64,000 bases of DNA, from the NCBI GenBank assembly GCA_003216755.1, contig QCIJ01000002.1, forward strand, positions 1 through 64,000, read 5' to 3'. The notes under the pieces are model-generated. The model did no database searches. It had not been told where the DNA came from and worked only from the letters and a program-made list of their open reading frames with translations. Shown here in pieces: positions 1 through 9,767 of the stretch (position 1 is its first letter; each line of letters starts with the position of its first letter). This DNA is from Prochlorococcus sp. AG-402-K22 (lineage in GTDB: Bacteria; Cyanobacteriota; Cyanobacteriia; PCC-6307; Cyanobiaceae). The translations under genes and the position numbers were made by a program.

Positions 1-1491
1 TGGAATAAGCTCGGGGCTTATCTTAAAGAAACTCAAATATTAGGTTCAATCCAAAATACACTTTACTGGGATCAAAATACTGGGATGCCCAAAAAAGGAG
101 CTTCTTGGAGGTCTGAACAACTTACCTACATCGCAAAAATCTTGCATAAAAGAAATTCTTCTGAAGAATTTTCTAATTTAATACAATCTGCGAAAAATGA
201 ATTATTAGATACTGAACAAAATTCTAATAATCAACTCATTATTAAAGGTAAAGAAAAAAACATTAATCTTTTAATCAAGGAATTAAATAAAGCGAAAAAT
301 TTAGATCCTAAATTAGTTGAGTCTCTAGCTAAGGCAAAATCTAAAGGATATGAAAATTGGCAAGAAGCTAAGAAAAAATCAGATTTTAAAGTTTTTCTCC
401 CATCCTTTGAAGAACTAGTCAAATTACGGATTGAAGAGGCAAAACAAATATCAGATCAATATTCACCATGGGAGACACTAGCCCAACCCTTTGAGCCTGA
501 ATTAACTTTAAAGTGGTTGAATAAAATTTTTCAGCCTTTGAAAGACACTCTCCCAGAGTTGATTAGAGGAATTAACAAGTTAAAGAAATATCAATGGGAT
601 TTAAGTCCAGAATCACAACAGAATTTGTGTTCTAAATTACTTGATGAGCTTGGGAGAGATAAAGATCTGGTTGTTGTTGGTAAATCTCCCCATCCTTTTT
701 CTATTACATTAGGGCCTAATGATTATAGAATTACGACAAGAATCGTCGAAGGCGAACCATTATCAAGTTTTTTAGCAACTGCACATGAGTGGGGGCATTC
801 AATTTATGAGCAAGGTCTTCCATCACAAAGTCATCAATGGTTTGCTTGGCCTTTAGGTCAAGCAACTTCTATGGGTATTCATGAAAGTCAATCATTATTT
901 TGGGAAAATAGAATAGTTAAATCCAAATCTTTTTCGAAAAGATTTTTTAAAAAATTTGTTTCAGCTGGATGTACATTAAATAATTATTTTGAACTCTGGA
1001 AATCTATTAATCATTTGGAAGCAGGATTAAATAGGGTTGAGGCAGATGAGTTGACCTATGGCTTACACATACTGATTAGAACTGAACTTGAAATAGATTT
1101 AATTGAGGGAGGTTTACCTGCTGAGGATATCCCAGAGGAATGGAATAAAAGATATGAAGAACTTTTAGGAATAAAACCATCTAATGATTCTGAAGGTTGT
1201 CTTCAAGATGTTCATTGGAGTGAAGGTGCGTTTGGATATTTTCCTTCATATTTGTTAGGTCATCTGATAAGTGCACAAATATCTTCGCAAATGGAAAGAG
1301 ACATTGGATTGATAGATGATTTAATCCAAAATGGGGAATATCAAAAAATCATCTTTTGGTTAAGAAATAATGTTTATAAATTTGGCAGATCAGTTAATTC
1401 TATGGAATTGATAAGAATGGTCACTGACGAAGAACTATCACCAAACTATTTTATTAATCGTCTAAGATCTAAAATAAATGATTTTTGCTAA
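1..1491 (+). CDS. M32 family metallocarboxypeptidase (Taq type), 5' end outside window
   Basis: The reading frame is open from base 1, so the true start lies upstream; about 496 residues are visible against a usual family length near 500, so little is missing. The zinc site HEWGH is encoded at 784-798 and is followed by the conserved stretch SMGIHESQSLFWEN, with the downstream Glu of the HESQS block as expected third ligand. Family members remove C-terminal residues from peptides in the cytoplasm using a divalent metal. The gene ends about 60 bases before a pyrophosphatase gene on the same strand. Assignment rests on motif order and overall sequence. Confidence 0.9.
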   Translation, partial: WNKLGAYLKETQILGSIQNTLYWDQNTGMPKKGASWRSEQLTYIAKILHKRNSSEEFSNLIQSAKNELLDTEQNSNNQLIIKGKEKNINLLIKELNKAKNLDPKLVESLAKAKSKGYENWQEAKKKSDFKVFLPSFEELVKLRIEEAKQISDQYSPWETLAQPFEPELTLKWLNKIFQPLKDTLPELIRGINKLKKYQWDLSPESQQNLCSKLLDELGRDKDLVVVGKSPHPFSITLGPNDYRITTRIVEGEPLSSFLATAHEWGHSIYEQGLPSQSHQWFAWPLGQATSMGIHESQSLFWENRIVKSKSFSKRFFKKFVSAGCTLNNYFELWKSINHLEAGLNRVEADELTYGLHILIRTELEIDLIEGGLPAEDIPEEWNKRYEELLGIKPSNDSEGCLQDVHWSEGAFGYFPSYLLGHLISAQISSQMERDIGLIDDLIQNGEYQKIIFWLRNNVYKFGRSVNSMELIRMVTDEELSPNYFINRLRSKINDFC

Positions 1492-1553
1492 ACATTACTT
1501 TTAAAGAATTTGGTCGAGCTTGAGGTTGTAAGATAAAAAAAAATTATTTCTTG

Positions 1554-2141
1554 ATGGCAAACCTTAATCAACCCCCAAGCAGGGTTACACCAAATTTATT
1601 GCATATACTAAATGCTTTCACTGATAGCACGAATACAGTAATTAACACTATTGTTGAATTGAACTCTAACACCATAAATAAATATGAATTAATCACAGAA
1701 ACGGGCCATCTTAAACTTGATAGGGTAGGTTATTCTTCACTTGCTTATCCATTTGCTTATGGATGTATACCAAGGACATGGGATGAAGATGGAGATCCAC
1801 TTGATGTCGAAATTGTAAGTGTAACTGAGCCATTGATACCTGGATCTATTGTCGAGGCAAGGATTATTGGGGTGATGAAATTTGATGATGGTGGTGAGGT
1901 CGATGATAAGGTAATAGCAGTTCTCGCAGATGATAAAAGAATGGATCATATCTCAAGTTATGAAGACCTTGGAGAGCATTGGTTAAAAGAAACAAAGTAT
2001 TATTGGGAGCATTACAAAGATCTAAAAAAACCTGGAACATGTGCTGTTAATGGTTTTTTTGGGCTAGAAGAAGCTGTTAAAGTGATTAAAGATTGTGAAG
2101 AGAGATACCAAAAAGAAATTGATCCTAAGTTAGTAAATTAA
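1554..2141 (+). CDS. Inorganic pyrophosphatase, family I (first copy, active site intact)
   Basis: This 195-residue protein belongs to the soluble family I pyrophosphatases, which hydrolyse PPi to two phosphates with Mg2+. Signature DGDPLDV is present, as are the NKYEL lysine/glutamate block, FDDGGEVDDK (the two metal aspartates and lysine) and HYKDL (catalytic tyrosine/lysine), so all expected active-site residues can be seen. A TTG sits directly before the ATG at 1554; I prefer ATG. It abuts hemC tail to tail with no gap. It is clearly divergent from the second pyrophosphatase at 16887, with an N-terminal extension of about 25 residues, so it is not a recent duplicate. Confidence 0.9.
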   Translation: MANLNQPPSRVTPNLLHILNAFTDSTNTVINTIVELNSNTINKYELITETGHLKLDRVGYSSLAYPFAYGCIPRTWDEDGDPLDVEIVSVTEPLIPGSIVEARIIGVMKFDDGGEVDDKVIAVLADDKRMDHISSYEDLGEHWLKETKYYWEHYKDLKKPGTCAVNGFFGLEEAVKVIKDCEERYQKEIDPKLVN

Positions 2142-3098
2142 CTAATTTTTGTTTTCTCTAAATTCTTCAAATATTTCGCTGAGTATTTTGTCGGCACCTT
2201 GGAGCTTTAGTTTTTTTGCTAGTTCTATGCCTACCAGCTCAGGGTCATTAATATTTCCAACAACTTGATCTTTTATAAGCCTTTCACCATCAAGAGAGGC
2301 TACCATTCCAGTAAGGTAAAGAAGTCCATTATCAATATTACTATTGACTCCTATTGGAACTTGGCATCCACCTTCAAGATCTCTTAAAAAAGCCCTTTCT
2401 GCGAGACATCTTTGACTAGTGGGTTTATCTTCTAAGACATTTATAATTTCTAAAACTTTGTTATCGTCAGATTTACATTCAATGCCTAGAGCTCCTTGGC
2501 CAACGGCATGAAGGGAAATTTCACTAGGTATTATCTGGTGAATTCTTGATTCAAAGCCTAATCTTTTTAAACCAGCAGCCGCAAGAATTATGCAGTCAAA
2601 TTCTCCGGCATCTAATTTTTCCATTCTTGTAATAACATTTCCCCTGATATCTTTGAAAACAAGATGTGGATACTTATTTCTTAATTGTGCAAGTCTTCTT
2701 AGGGAGCTTGTTCCTACAATCGAACCTTCAGGTAAGGTTTTTAATTTATAACAGTCATTTTTTTTGTTTACTACTAAAGCATCTGCGGGATCTTCCCTCT
2801 TTGTGATGCATCCTAATTTGAGGCCATTGGGCAAATTGGTTGGTAAATCTTTCAGTGAATGTACTGCTATATCTGCATGGCCTACGAGCATTTGTGCTTC
2901 AAGTTCTTTTGTGAATAAGCCTTTGTCGCCTATTTTTGCTAAAGCTACATCGAGGATTTTGTCACCCTGAGTTGCCATGGCTTCTATAGATACCTCTAAA
3001 TTGGAAATATTCCTCTCAAGTTGATCTTTAACCCATAAAGTTTGAACCATTGCTAGTTTACTTCTTCTACTAGCTATTTTCAGCTTAAAATTAGTCAT
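2142..3098 (-). CDS. hemC: Hydroxymethylbilane synthase (porphobilinogen deaminase)
   Basis: The protein joins four porphobilinogen units into hydroxymethylbilane, an early common step towards heme, chlorophyll and cobalamin. At 318 residues it has normal length. The N-terminal [14 protein letters not shown] block, the SLKDLP and GTSSLRR motifs, the RGNV substrate-binding segment and the [10 protein letters not shown] motif are all visible; Cys245 in that last motif is the expected attachment site of the dipyrromethane cofactor. It runs in the same direction as, and just downstream of, the sigma factor gene, separated by about 96 bases. Confidence 0.97.
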   Translation of the reverse strand: MTNFKLKIASRRSKLAMVQTLWVKDQLERNISNLEVSIEAMATQGDKILDVALAKIGDKGLFTKELEAQMLVGHADIAVHSLKDLPTNLPNGLKLGCITKREDPADALVVNKKNDCYKLKTLPEGSIVGTSSLRRLAQLRNKYPHLVFKDIRGNVITRMEKLDAGEFDCIILAAAGLKRLGFESRIHQIIPSEISLHAVGQGALGIECKSDDNKVLEIINVLEDKPTSQRCLAERAFLRDLEGGCQVPIGVNSNIDNGLLYLTGMVASLDGERLIKDQVVGNINDPELVGIELAKKLKLQGADKILSEIFEEFRENKN

Positions 3099-3194
3099 TA
3101 AATATTATTTTGAGTTTGAATTAAAATAAAGTCGAATTTATTTTAAGCTATTCTTTTGCAAGTTTCTAAAGCTGAAAATTATACTTAACTTTTT

Positions 3195-4382
3195 TTATTT
3201 TATATATTCTTTTAAAACTCCATTTCGATTTGGATGTCTAAGTTTTCTAAGGGCTTTTGCTTCTATTTGTCTAATCCTTTCTCTTGTCACATCAAAAATT
3301 TGGCCAATTTCTTCAAGAGTTTTCATTCTTCCGTCGTCAATTCCATATCTCAATCTGAGAACATCTCTTTCCCTTGGACTTAGAGTGGCTAATACTCCTT
3401 CCAAATCCTCTCTTAATAAAGTTTTAGAAACATCTTGCTCTGGATTTTCTATGTCAGCCTCTATAAAGTCTCCGAGTCTTGAGTCTTCTTCTTTCCCTAT
3501 CGGAGTTTCTAAAGAAATAGGAAGCTGAGCACTTTTAGCTATAAATCTTAATTTCTCAATTGTCATTTCCATACTCTCAGCGATTTCTTCTTCACTAGGC
3601 TTCCTGCCAAATTCTTGGCTAAGAACTTTTGTGGTTTTCTTAATTCTGGATATTGTCTCGTATAAGTGAACTGGCAATCTAATAGTTCTACTTTGGTCTG
3701 CAATTGCTCTTGTAATCGCTTGGCGAATCCACCAAGTTGCGTAAGTAGAGAACTTGTAACCTTTCTCATGATCAAATTTTTCAGCTGCTCTAATTAAACC
3801 CAAACTTCCTTCTTGGATTAAGTCTTGAAATGATAAACCTCTATTCATATATTTTTTAGCAATTGAAACAACTAATCTTAAATTTGATTGAACCATTTTT
3901 TCTTTAGCTCTCCTTCCTAAAAGAAGTCTTCTTCTAAATTTGGAAAGAGGCATATCTATTAACTCAGCCCATTCTCTAACTGATGGGAAATGTCCTTTTT
4001 CTGACTCATATTGAGTTGCAAGTCCTTCTAATTGAAGTAAGTCAGCAATTTTTCTTGCAAGTTCAATTTCTTCATCGGGTCTTAAAAGCCTAATTCTTCC
4101 AATTTCTTGGAGATAAACTCTTATTGAATCTTCAGTGTAGATACCTTTTGGGCCAAGCTTTATATTCCCAAGCCCTTTATCTTCTTCTTCTTCTTCAGAA
4201 TCACTAAATTCATTAATATTTTCAATACTGCTTTCATTTAACTGAGAAGATGTCTCTAAACTTTGACCATTTTTTTTAATATCTTCTTCAACTACTGTTC
4301 CTAAGTTTGTATTATTTTTTTTATTGATCTTTTTTTTTGAGCTGGGCTTGGAATTCTTTGATTCTGCTGCTACTGGACACAT
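3195..4382 (-). CDS. rpoD: Principal RNA polymerase sigma factor, sigma-70 group 1
   Basis: This 395-residue protein is the housekeeping sigma subunit (SigA/RpoD). After a charged, low-complexity N-terminus of about 80 residues with an EEEEED run comes region 1.2 ([16 protein letters not shown]), region 2 with [10 protein letters not shown] for -10 recognition and melting, region 3, and region 4.2 with the helix-turn-helix [18 protein letters not shown]. The start ATG is preceded at 4389-4394 (read on the minus strand) by a strong ribosome-binding site AAGGAG, six bases away. It is divergent from priA across a 322-base spacer that carries the 14-base motif described separately. Confidence 0.96.
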   Translation of the reverse strand: MCPVAAESKNSKPSSKKKINKKNNTNLGTVVEEDIKKNGQSLETSSQLNESSIENINEFSDSEEEEEDKGLGNIKLGPKGIYTEDSIRVYLQEIGRIRLLRPDEEIELARKIADLLQLEGLATQYESEKGHFPSVREWAELIDMPLSKFRRRLLLGRRAKEKMVQSNLRLVVSIAKKYMNRGLSFQDLIQEGSLGLIRAAEKFDHEKGYKFSTYATWWIRQAITRAIADQSRTIRLPVHLYETISRIKKTTKVLSQEFGRKPSEEEIAESMEMTIEKLRFIAKSAQLPISLETPIGKEEDSRLGDFIEADIENPEQDVSKTLLREDLEGVLATLSPRERDVLRLRYGIDDGRMKTLEEIGQIFDVTRERIRQIEAKALRKLRHPNRNGVLKEYIK

Positions 4383-4704
4383 GATTGACTCCTTTCTATG
4401 GTGAATTTAACTAGATTAAATTTTATTTAGGGCTAATTTGTACATTTAGTAGTAAAGTTCCCTGTTAATTTGTAAAAAACTTTTTCAGGAATTTAAATAA
4501 AAAAGTTTTTTAAACTGTTGAAAAATTTAAATAGTGCTATAGATTACCTAAAGTAAAAAGTCTTGGGATTTCTCAGACAGGCAGATCACTTTTTGAATTT
4601 TCAGTCAATGATCAAAGCTTCTTGTCTCCCTAAAGATCAGGATACTTACAATGTGCAAAAAACACTTTGTGGAATGTTCAACAATCCAATACTAAAAAAA
4701 AGTT
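4383..4704. promoter_or_regulatory. Divergent rpoD/priA spacer
   Basis: This 322-base gap holds the promoters of rpoD (minus) and priA (plus). It contains no convincing gene. An exact copy, in inverse orientation, of the 14-mer TTGAACATTCCACA lies at 4668-4681; the only other copies in the window are in the leader of the carboxysome operon. An AGACAGGC octamer at 4575-4582 is also shared with that leader (as GCCTGTCT). I cannot place -10 or -35 boxes with confidence. Confidence 0.6.
4668..4681 (-). promoter_or_regulatory. Near-palindromic 14-base motif, copy A
   Basis: On the minus strand the bases read TTGAACATTCCACA, and with one more base upstream GTTGAACATTCCACA. The core has dyad symmetry GT-k-GAA-nn-TTC-m-AC, the form expected of an operator for a dimeric regulator. 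It is 23 bases upstream of the priA start and about 285 bases upstream of rpoD. Identity to the two copies before csoS1 is read directly from sequence; the role as an operator is inference. Confidence 0.5.
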
Positions 4705-6981
4705 TTGAAGTCGGCAAGTAATCAGTTATTAAATATCTCCTACAAATTGGAAATTTTGCTTGATATAGGTAGTAGTAATGAAAGCTTTTACTATTTAGAT
4801 GGAAATAATCTAGGAGCAGAAGTTGGGGACATCGTAAATGTGAGACTAAGAGGTAGGTTATTAAATGGGTTGGTGATCTCCAAAAAAAACTTTTCGGCAT
4901 TAAATAAAAATGAATCAAATATTACTGGAGGAAAAAGTATAAGGTATTTGTATGTTGAACGTATTTTGCATAAAAAAATATTTGAGGATTCTTGGAGAGA
5001 ATGGATAGAGTCCCTAGCCACTTTTTATATGGTAAGTAATTTAAAAATGTTTAAAACTGCATTTCCTCCTGGCTGGATTGGTAAATATAAGGATATTTCT
5101 CAAGGTTTAAAAGATCAAATATGGATTGAAACTAAAAAAGAATTTGATATTAAGAAAAGTGGATTAACCAAAAAAGAATTTTTTTTAATGAATACTTTGC
5201 CCGAAAAAGGTAATTGGCAAAGTGAATTAATAAAGTCTGGTTTTAATTACTCTCTCATTAAATCGATGGTCAGTAAAAATTACCTTGTTAAATCTAAAAG
5301 AAAAAAAAATATGAATACTAAATTAAATTCCTTTTTAAATAATCATATTGTAATTAAAAAACCAAATCTTACAAATGAGCAAAAGATTGCATTTCAAGAA
5401 TTTCAAACAATGAAACCTGGAGATGCGTTACTTCTATGGGGCGAAACAGGTTCAGGTAAAACAGAAGTTTATATGAGAATTGCTGAAGATCAATTTCTTA
5501 AGAAAAAAAGTTGTTTGATACTCGCCCCAGAAATTGGACTTATTCCTCAACTTATCGATAGGTTTTGTCGACGATTTGATAATGCTGTTTACGAATATCA
5601 TAGTAACTGTTCTTCCATTCATAGAACTTTAGTTTGGAAGAAAATTATTAATACTAATGAACCTTTAATAGTAATAGGAACAAGGTCCGCAGTTTTTCTT
5701 CCAATTAAAAATCTAGGATTAATAATAATGGATGAAGAACATGATGTTTCATATAAACAAGATAGTCCTATGCCTTGTTATGACGCAAGAGAGATTGCTA
5801 TTGAAATAGTAAAAAGGAATTCTGCAAAGTTAATTTTTGGGAGTGCAACCCCTTCAATGAAGACTTGGAAAAAGTTTATTTCTGAAAAGAATTCTAAATT
5901 GGTAAGAATGATTCAAAGGATATCCAGTAATGATATTCCTGAAATAAGAATTATTGATATGCGTGATGAGTTCAAGAAGGGAAATATGAAAATTTTTTCC
6001 AATGAATTATTACAATTGCTTCCTCAACTACGATTAAAAAATGAGCAGGCAATAATTTTGATACCTAGGAGGGGGCATAGTGGGTTTTTAAGTTGTAGAA
6101 ATTGCGGATATTTAATAAATTGCCCCAACTGTGACGTTCCTTTATCAGTGCATCTTGGTTCACAAGGGAAAAAATGGTTAAGATGTCATTGGTGTGATCA
6201 TAAATCGAGATTGATCAATCGTTGCCCAGATTGTCATTCAACTGCCTTTAAACCTTTTGGAATAGGGACACAAAGGGTAATAGAATTTTTAAATGAAGAA
6301 TTTCCTGACTTAAGAATACTTCGCTTTGATCGGGATACAACCTCAGTAAAGGATGGTCATAGAGATATTCTTTCCAAGTTTTCTAGAGGTGATGCTGATA
6401 TTCTTGTGGGTACTCAAATGTTGGCAAAAGGGATTGACATCCCCAATATTACTCTTTCAGTAGTTATTGCAGCAGATGGGTTGCTTCATCGCCCAGATAT
6501 TTCGGCAGAAGAAAAATCATTACAATTGTTTTTACAATTAGCTGGCAGGGCAGGCAGGGCTCAAAAAAAAGGAAAAGTAATTTTTCAAACATATAAACCT
6601 AACCACCCAATAATTTCGTATCTTCAGAAAAGAGATTATGAAAGATTCTTAATTGAAAACTCGAGATTGAGAAAAGATGCAAATTTATTCCCCTTTTGCA
6701 CGATTTGTCTTCTTAAATTATCAGGTGAAAATTATGAATTAACTGAATCAATTGCAATAAAATTAGCGAAATATCTACTCAATTTTTGTGAGAAAAAGAA
6801 CTGGAAATTAATTGGCCCAGCTCCTAGTTTAATTGCTAAAGTCGGGAAAAAATTTAGATGGCAGATATTAATACATGGTCCTGAAGGAACAAAGATACCT
6901 TTGCCTGATAGATCAATGTTATGGAAACTTATCCCAAAAAATGTTTTTTTAACAATTGATGTTAATCCAGCAGAATTGTAA
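4705..6981 (+). CDS. priA: Primosomal replication-restart helicase PriA
   Basis: PriA reloads the replisome at stalled forks. The 758-residue frame shows the N-terminal DNA 3'-end binding region (DIVNVRLRGR), Walker A GETGSGKTE near residue 249, the DEEH Walker B box (IIMDEEHDVSYKQ), the zinc-binding cysteine cluster CRNCGYLINCPNC followed by CHWCDHKS and CPDCHS, and the C-terminal helicase motif GRAGRAQKKGKV. No ATG is available near the N-terminus; TTG at 4705 is the best start because the conserved N-terminal domain begins within the next twenty codons. The start is the least certain part. Confidence 0.93.
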   Translation: MKSASNQLLNISYKLEILLDIGSSNESFYYLDGNNLGAEVGDIVNVRLRGRLLNGLVISKKNFSALNKNESNITGGKSIRYLYVERILHKKIFEDSWREWIESLATFYMVSNLKMFKTAFPPGWIGKYKDISQGLKDQIWIETKKEFDIKKSGLTKKEFFLMNTLPEKGNWQSELIKSGFNYSLIKSMVSKNYLVKSKRKKNMNTKLNSFLNNHIVIKKPNLTNEQKIAFQEFQTMKPGDALLLWGETGSGKTEVYMRIAEDQFLKKKSCLILAPEIGLIPQLIDRFCRRFDNAVYEYHSNCSSIHRTLVWKKIINTNEPLIVIGTRSAVFLPIKNLGLIIMDEEHDVSYKQDSPMPCYDAREIAIEIVKRNSAKLIFGSATPSMKTWKKFISEKNSKLVRMIQRISSNDIPEIRIIDMRDEFKKGNMKIFSNELLQLLPQLRLKNEQAIILIPRRGHSGFLSCRNCGYLINCPNCDVPLSVHLGSQGKKWLRCHWCDHKSRLINRCPDCHSTAFKPFGIGTQRVIEFLNEEFPDLRILRFDRDTTSVKDGHRDILSKFSRGDADILVGTQMLAKGIDIPNITLSVVIAADGLLHRPDISAEEKSLQLFLQLAGRAGRAQKKGKVIFQTYKPNHPIISYLQKRDYERFLIENSRLRKDANLFPFCTICLLKLSGENYELTESIAIKLAKYLLNFCEKKNWKLIGPAPSLIAKVGKKFRWQILIHGPEGTKIPLPDRSMLWKLIPKNVFLTIDVNPAEL

Positions 6982-8091
6982 TTACTTTGATGGAAGTTGA
7001 GGCAAATCTGTACCTAATTTAAATCTATAGAATCTTAATAAATAAGCTAATACTATGATCATTAAAATAGTAGATATCCCTATCAAAAGTTTGTTGAGGC
7101 TCCAGAAAGAAAATTCAAGACTATTTATCTGACTTGGATTTAATTTCCAAATTATTAGATTTTTTTTGATTTCTAAATTTGAATTATTTTTATCATTAAG
7201 GATAGCTTTATTAGGGTGAATAATTTTGAAGATAAGTTCTAAATCATCAACACCTTGAATAGAGTTTAGATCCAAATCTATCCTGTAAAAGTATTTTTTA
7301 AAAAAAATGAAGTTTTTTTGGGTAGTATTAATTTCTATATTTGTTGATCCTCCTGCTAACTCTCCAGCGGTATTTTGAGTAAATTTAAGAACTTGCTTTG
7401 TATCTTCTAGATTGAGATTTTTATGCTTCAAAGAAAAGGTTGATTCGCCTTGTTCAATTTCTGCATTAGGAAAAATATCTTTAATTTTCTCCTCAAATTT
7501 TAATTGCCAAGGAAATTTCTTTATATATTTACTTTCTATCACTAAGTTATTGGTTATTGAATCAAGTTCACTAAGATTAAGGGTATCCTCAACTTTAACG
7601 CAGCCACTTAAAAGTGGAATTAATAGTAATAGTATTAAAAAAATGATGAGTGAAAAGCCTTTCTGAAAGGGTTTTGTTTCACCAGTTGGAGTCTCAGTAA
7701 CATTAATAAATTTCTTTTCCTCCAATTCTTCTCTTTTTTTGCGAAGTGAGTTAAAAGATTTTTTATTTAGTGAAGGGTCGCTTTCAAACTGTACGTTCCA
7801 ATTTTCTGGCTTTTTAATGTCAGGAGAATCTATAACTTCCATCAAATATTTTGCATTTTCTCTCGTCTTATTATCGTAAGATTTTAGAAGTTCTTTACAA
7901 AATCTTTTAGCCTCCTCCTTTTTATTGATACCACAAAGAGCAGTAATTAAAATTGTTCTTAAATTTACTCCCTGTTTGCTTTGTAAAGGAAAAGATTCAA
8001 TTAATGGCAAAAGAAATTTAATACAATAATGATACTCACCTTTAGCTAAAGCAAGTTCTACTGTTTCTAAAACTTGCTCATAATTTTTCAT
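6982..8091 (-). CDS. TPR-like N-terminus fused to DUF3153 membrane domain
   Basis: The function is unknown. Residues 1 to about 90 look like two helical TPR-type repeats with no signal sequence, followed by a charged linker, a hydrophobic segment FSLIIFLILLLLIPLLSGC near residues 147-165, an extracytoplasmic beta-rich domain of the cyanobacterial DUF3153 type, and a final membrane helix near 335-355. The LLSGC at the end of the first membrane segment looks like a lipobox, but it lies about 160 residues from the start. The gene is convergent with priA with no gap and lies 3 bases after argB on the same strand. Confidence 0.75.
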   Translation of the reverse strand: MKNYEQVLETVELALAKGEYHYCIKFLLPLIESFPLQSKQGVNLRTILITALCGINKKEEAKRFCKELLKSYDNKTRENAKYLMEVIDSPDIKKPENWNVQFESDPSLNKKSFNSLRKKREELEEKKFINVTETPTGETKPFQKGFSLIIFLILLLLIPLLSGCVKVEDTLNLSELDSITNNLVIESKYIKKFPWQLKFEEKIKDIFPNAEIEQGESTFSLKHKNLNLEDTKQVLKFTQNTAGELAGGSTNIEINTTQKNFIFFKKYFYRIDLDLNSIQGVDDLELIFKIIHPNKAILNDKNNSNLEIKKNLIIWKLNPSQINSLEFSFWSLNKLLIGISTILMIIVLAYLLRFYRFKLGTDLPQLPSK

Positions 8092-8094
8092 AGG

Positions 8095-8946
8095 TTAGGC
8101 GACTATCATTGTACCTATTCCAGAATTTGTAAAAATCTCAAGAAGTAATGAATGTTCTATTCTTCCATCGATTATGTGAGCTGCTTTGACTCCTTGTGCC
8201 AAAGCTCTTATGCAGCATTCTGTCTTTGGAATCATACCTTCAGTCACAATTTTTTTATCAATAAAATCTCTTGCTTCTTTGAGATTCGTCTTTTCAACAA
8301 GACTATTTTTGTTATCTTTTTCTTTTAAAATACCTTGAGTGTCAGTAAGAAGAATAAGTTTTTCTGCATTTATTGCAGCAGCAATTTCTCCAGCAACAAA
8401 ATCTGCATTAATATTATGGGAAATACCCTCCATGGTTGATCCGATACTTGAAATAATAGGGATATATCCTTTAGAAATAAGGGGATCTAATATTTCAGGA
8501 TTGATTTTTGTGACCTCTCCCACTAACCCATGGCTCCCATCTCCTAATTCTCTAGATTGAATTAATTTCCCATCAAGTCCTGATATGCCTACAGCTAAGG
8601 ATCCAGTTTTATTAATGCCTTTTACAATTTGTTTGTTAACTCTACCCATTAAAACCATCTCGACAATTTCCATTGTTTTTTTATCAGTAACTCTTAATCC
8701 ATTTTCGAATTTAGGAGAAATTTCTAATTTCTTTAACCAGTTATTAATCTCGGGTCCACCTCCATGAATTACTATCGGACACACCCCAACGGTCGATAAA
8801 AGTGCTATATCTCTAAAAAAAGCGTTTTTTAAATCATCATCATCCATAACAGAACCACCATACTTGACAACAATTTTTCTACCTGAGAAACTTTGTATAT
8901 ATGGAAGTGCTTCGCTTAATATTGATACTCTTTGAGAATCATTCAT
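8095..8946 (-). CDS. argB: Acetylglutamate kinase
   Basis: The enzyme phosphorylates N-acetylglutamate, the second step of arginine synthesis; in cyanobacteria it is the target of the PII protein. The 283-residue protein shows VVKYGGSVM (ATP/phosphate loop), [11 protein letters not shown] (substrate glycines), GLDGKL, and [15 protein letters not shown] followed by LLTDTQGIL, all typical of the amino-acid kinase fold. Length is normal. It starts with ATG at 8946 and is followed after 3 bases by the DUF3153 gene, so the two are likely cotranscribed. Confidence 0.97.
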   Translation of the reverse strand: MNDSQRVSILSEALPYIQSFSGRKIVVKYGGSVMDDDDLKNAFFRDIALLSTVGVCPIVIHGGGPEINNWLKKLEISPKFENGLRVTDKKTMEIVEMVLMGRVNKQIVKGINKTGSLAVGISGLDGKLIQSRELGDGSHGLVGEVTKINPEILDPLISKGYIPIISSIGSTMEGISHNINADFVAGEIAAAINAEKLILLTDTQGILKEKDNKNSLVEKTNLKEARDFIDKKIVTEGMIPKTECCIRALAQGVKAAHIIDGRIEHSLLLEIFTNSGIGTMIVA

Positions 8947-9010
8947 TATTAAAAATCATTAAAACTTGATTGAATAAGGAAATTAGGTTTTTACAAATAT
9001 ATACCTATAT

Positions 9011-9541
9011 TCAATAAAAGAGAATAAAGTCAAATTCTTTTTTATTATCGTCGATAATAAATTCTGATTCAAGACCTTTGACGAAAAACCTGTTTAATCT
9101 TTCTTGTTTTTCAATCCATTTTTCTATGGGGACAGCATTTAATTCGAAACGCATTCTGAGACCATTTTTTTCTTCCTTTGTAATTTCTTCTATTTCTCTT
9201 AGCTGAGGGGGATTATCCTCGTCCCACAAATTTAAAGATTCTAATGACGATTCAAGATGAGCTTTAATCCCATACCTCCATCTTGTAACATCTTTAACTA
9301 GTGCTGTTAATTCTTTTGGCCTATTAAATTTATTTGTCCCAAAATTTGTCTTGTCAAACAACTCTACAGGAGGAATTTCGGAAGTCTTTAAACCTAATCC
9401 AATTAGAAAAATAGGCACTCCATAAAAAAAGGTAGGTACACTTAAATTTACTGAGTCTGTAAAATAAGCAGTCATTCCAACAAAAGCTAATATACCCCCA
9501 GCGGTTACGATTAAGTTTCCAGGCGATAAGTATTTCTTCAT
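9011..9541 (-). CDS. DUF2854 family membrane protein
   Basis: This 176-residue protein has two membrane helices near residues 8-27 and 34-50 (PGNLIVTAGGILAFVGMTAY; FFYGVPIFLIGLGL), then a soluble domain with the conserved segment WRYGIKAHLESSLESLNLW. The pattern matches DUF2854, a family shared by cyanobacteria and plant chloroplasts whose role is not established. It sits upstream of argB on the same strand with a 64-base gap. Family assignment is from memory of the conserved blocks. Confidence 0.8.
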   Translation of the reverse strand: MKKYLSPGNLIVTAGGILAFVGMTAYFTDSVNLSVPTFFYGVPIFLIGLGLKTSEIPPVELFDKTNFGTNKFNRPKELTALVKDVTRWRYGIKAHLESSLESLNLWDEDNPPQLREIEEITKEEKNGLRMRFELNAVPIEKWIEKQERLNRFFVKGLESEFIIDDNKKEFDFILFY

Positions 9542-9583
9542 TTTGATTTAGTAGAATGAGTTTTTAATGGGCTAACAAGTATT

Positions 9584-9766
9584 ATGCAAGATCCTAATAC
9601 TGCAAATCAAGCAGATTTAATTTTTAAACTTGATCAAGATAGAGCATGGCTATTAGAAAATCTTGATAAGGGTAAATGGCCAGAAATCAGAAGCGAACTT
9701 GCCTCGCTTGAAAGAAAAATAAGCAAATTAATTATAAGTGTTCAGGAAAATAATGTTGATAATTGA
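9584..9766 (+). CDS. Small conserved cyanobacterial protein, function unknown
   Basis: A 60-residue, soluble, probably all-helical protein (DQDRAWLLENLDKGKWPEIRSEL then LASLERKISKLII). It starts at ATG 9584, 42 bases from the divergent DUF2854 gene, and ends two bases before the converging ssb gene. Codon use matches neighbours and the position between well-defined genes leaves little doubt that it is real. I do not recognise a functional family. Confidence 0.7.
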   Translation: MQDPNTANQADLIFKLDQDRAWLLENLDKGKWPEIRSELASLERKISKLIISVQENNVDN

Positions 9767-9767
9767 T

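Noticed and set aside
4608..4721. Small open frame of 37 codons upstream of priA, overlapping its start
   Set aside because: No ribosome-binding site, no recognisable features, and it contains the regulatory 14-mer; length is within chance for AT-rich DNA.
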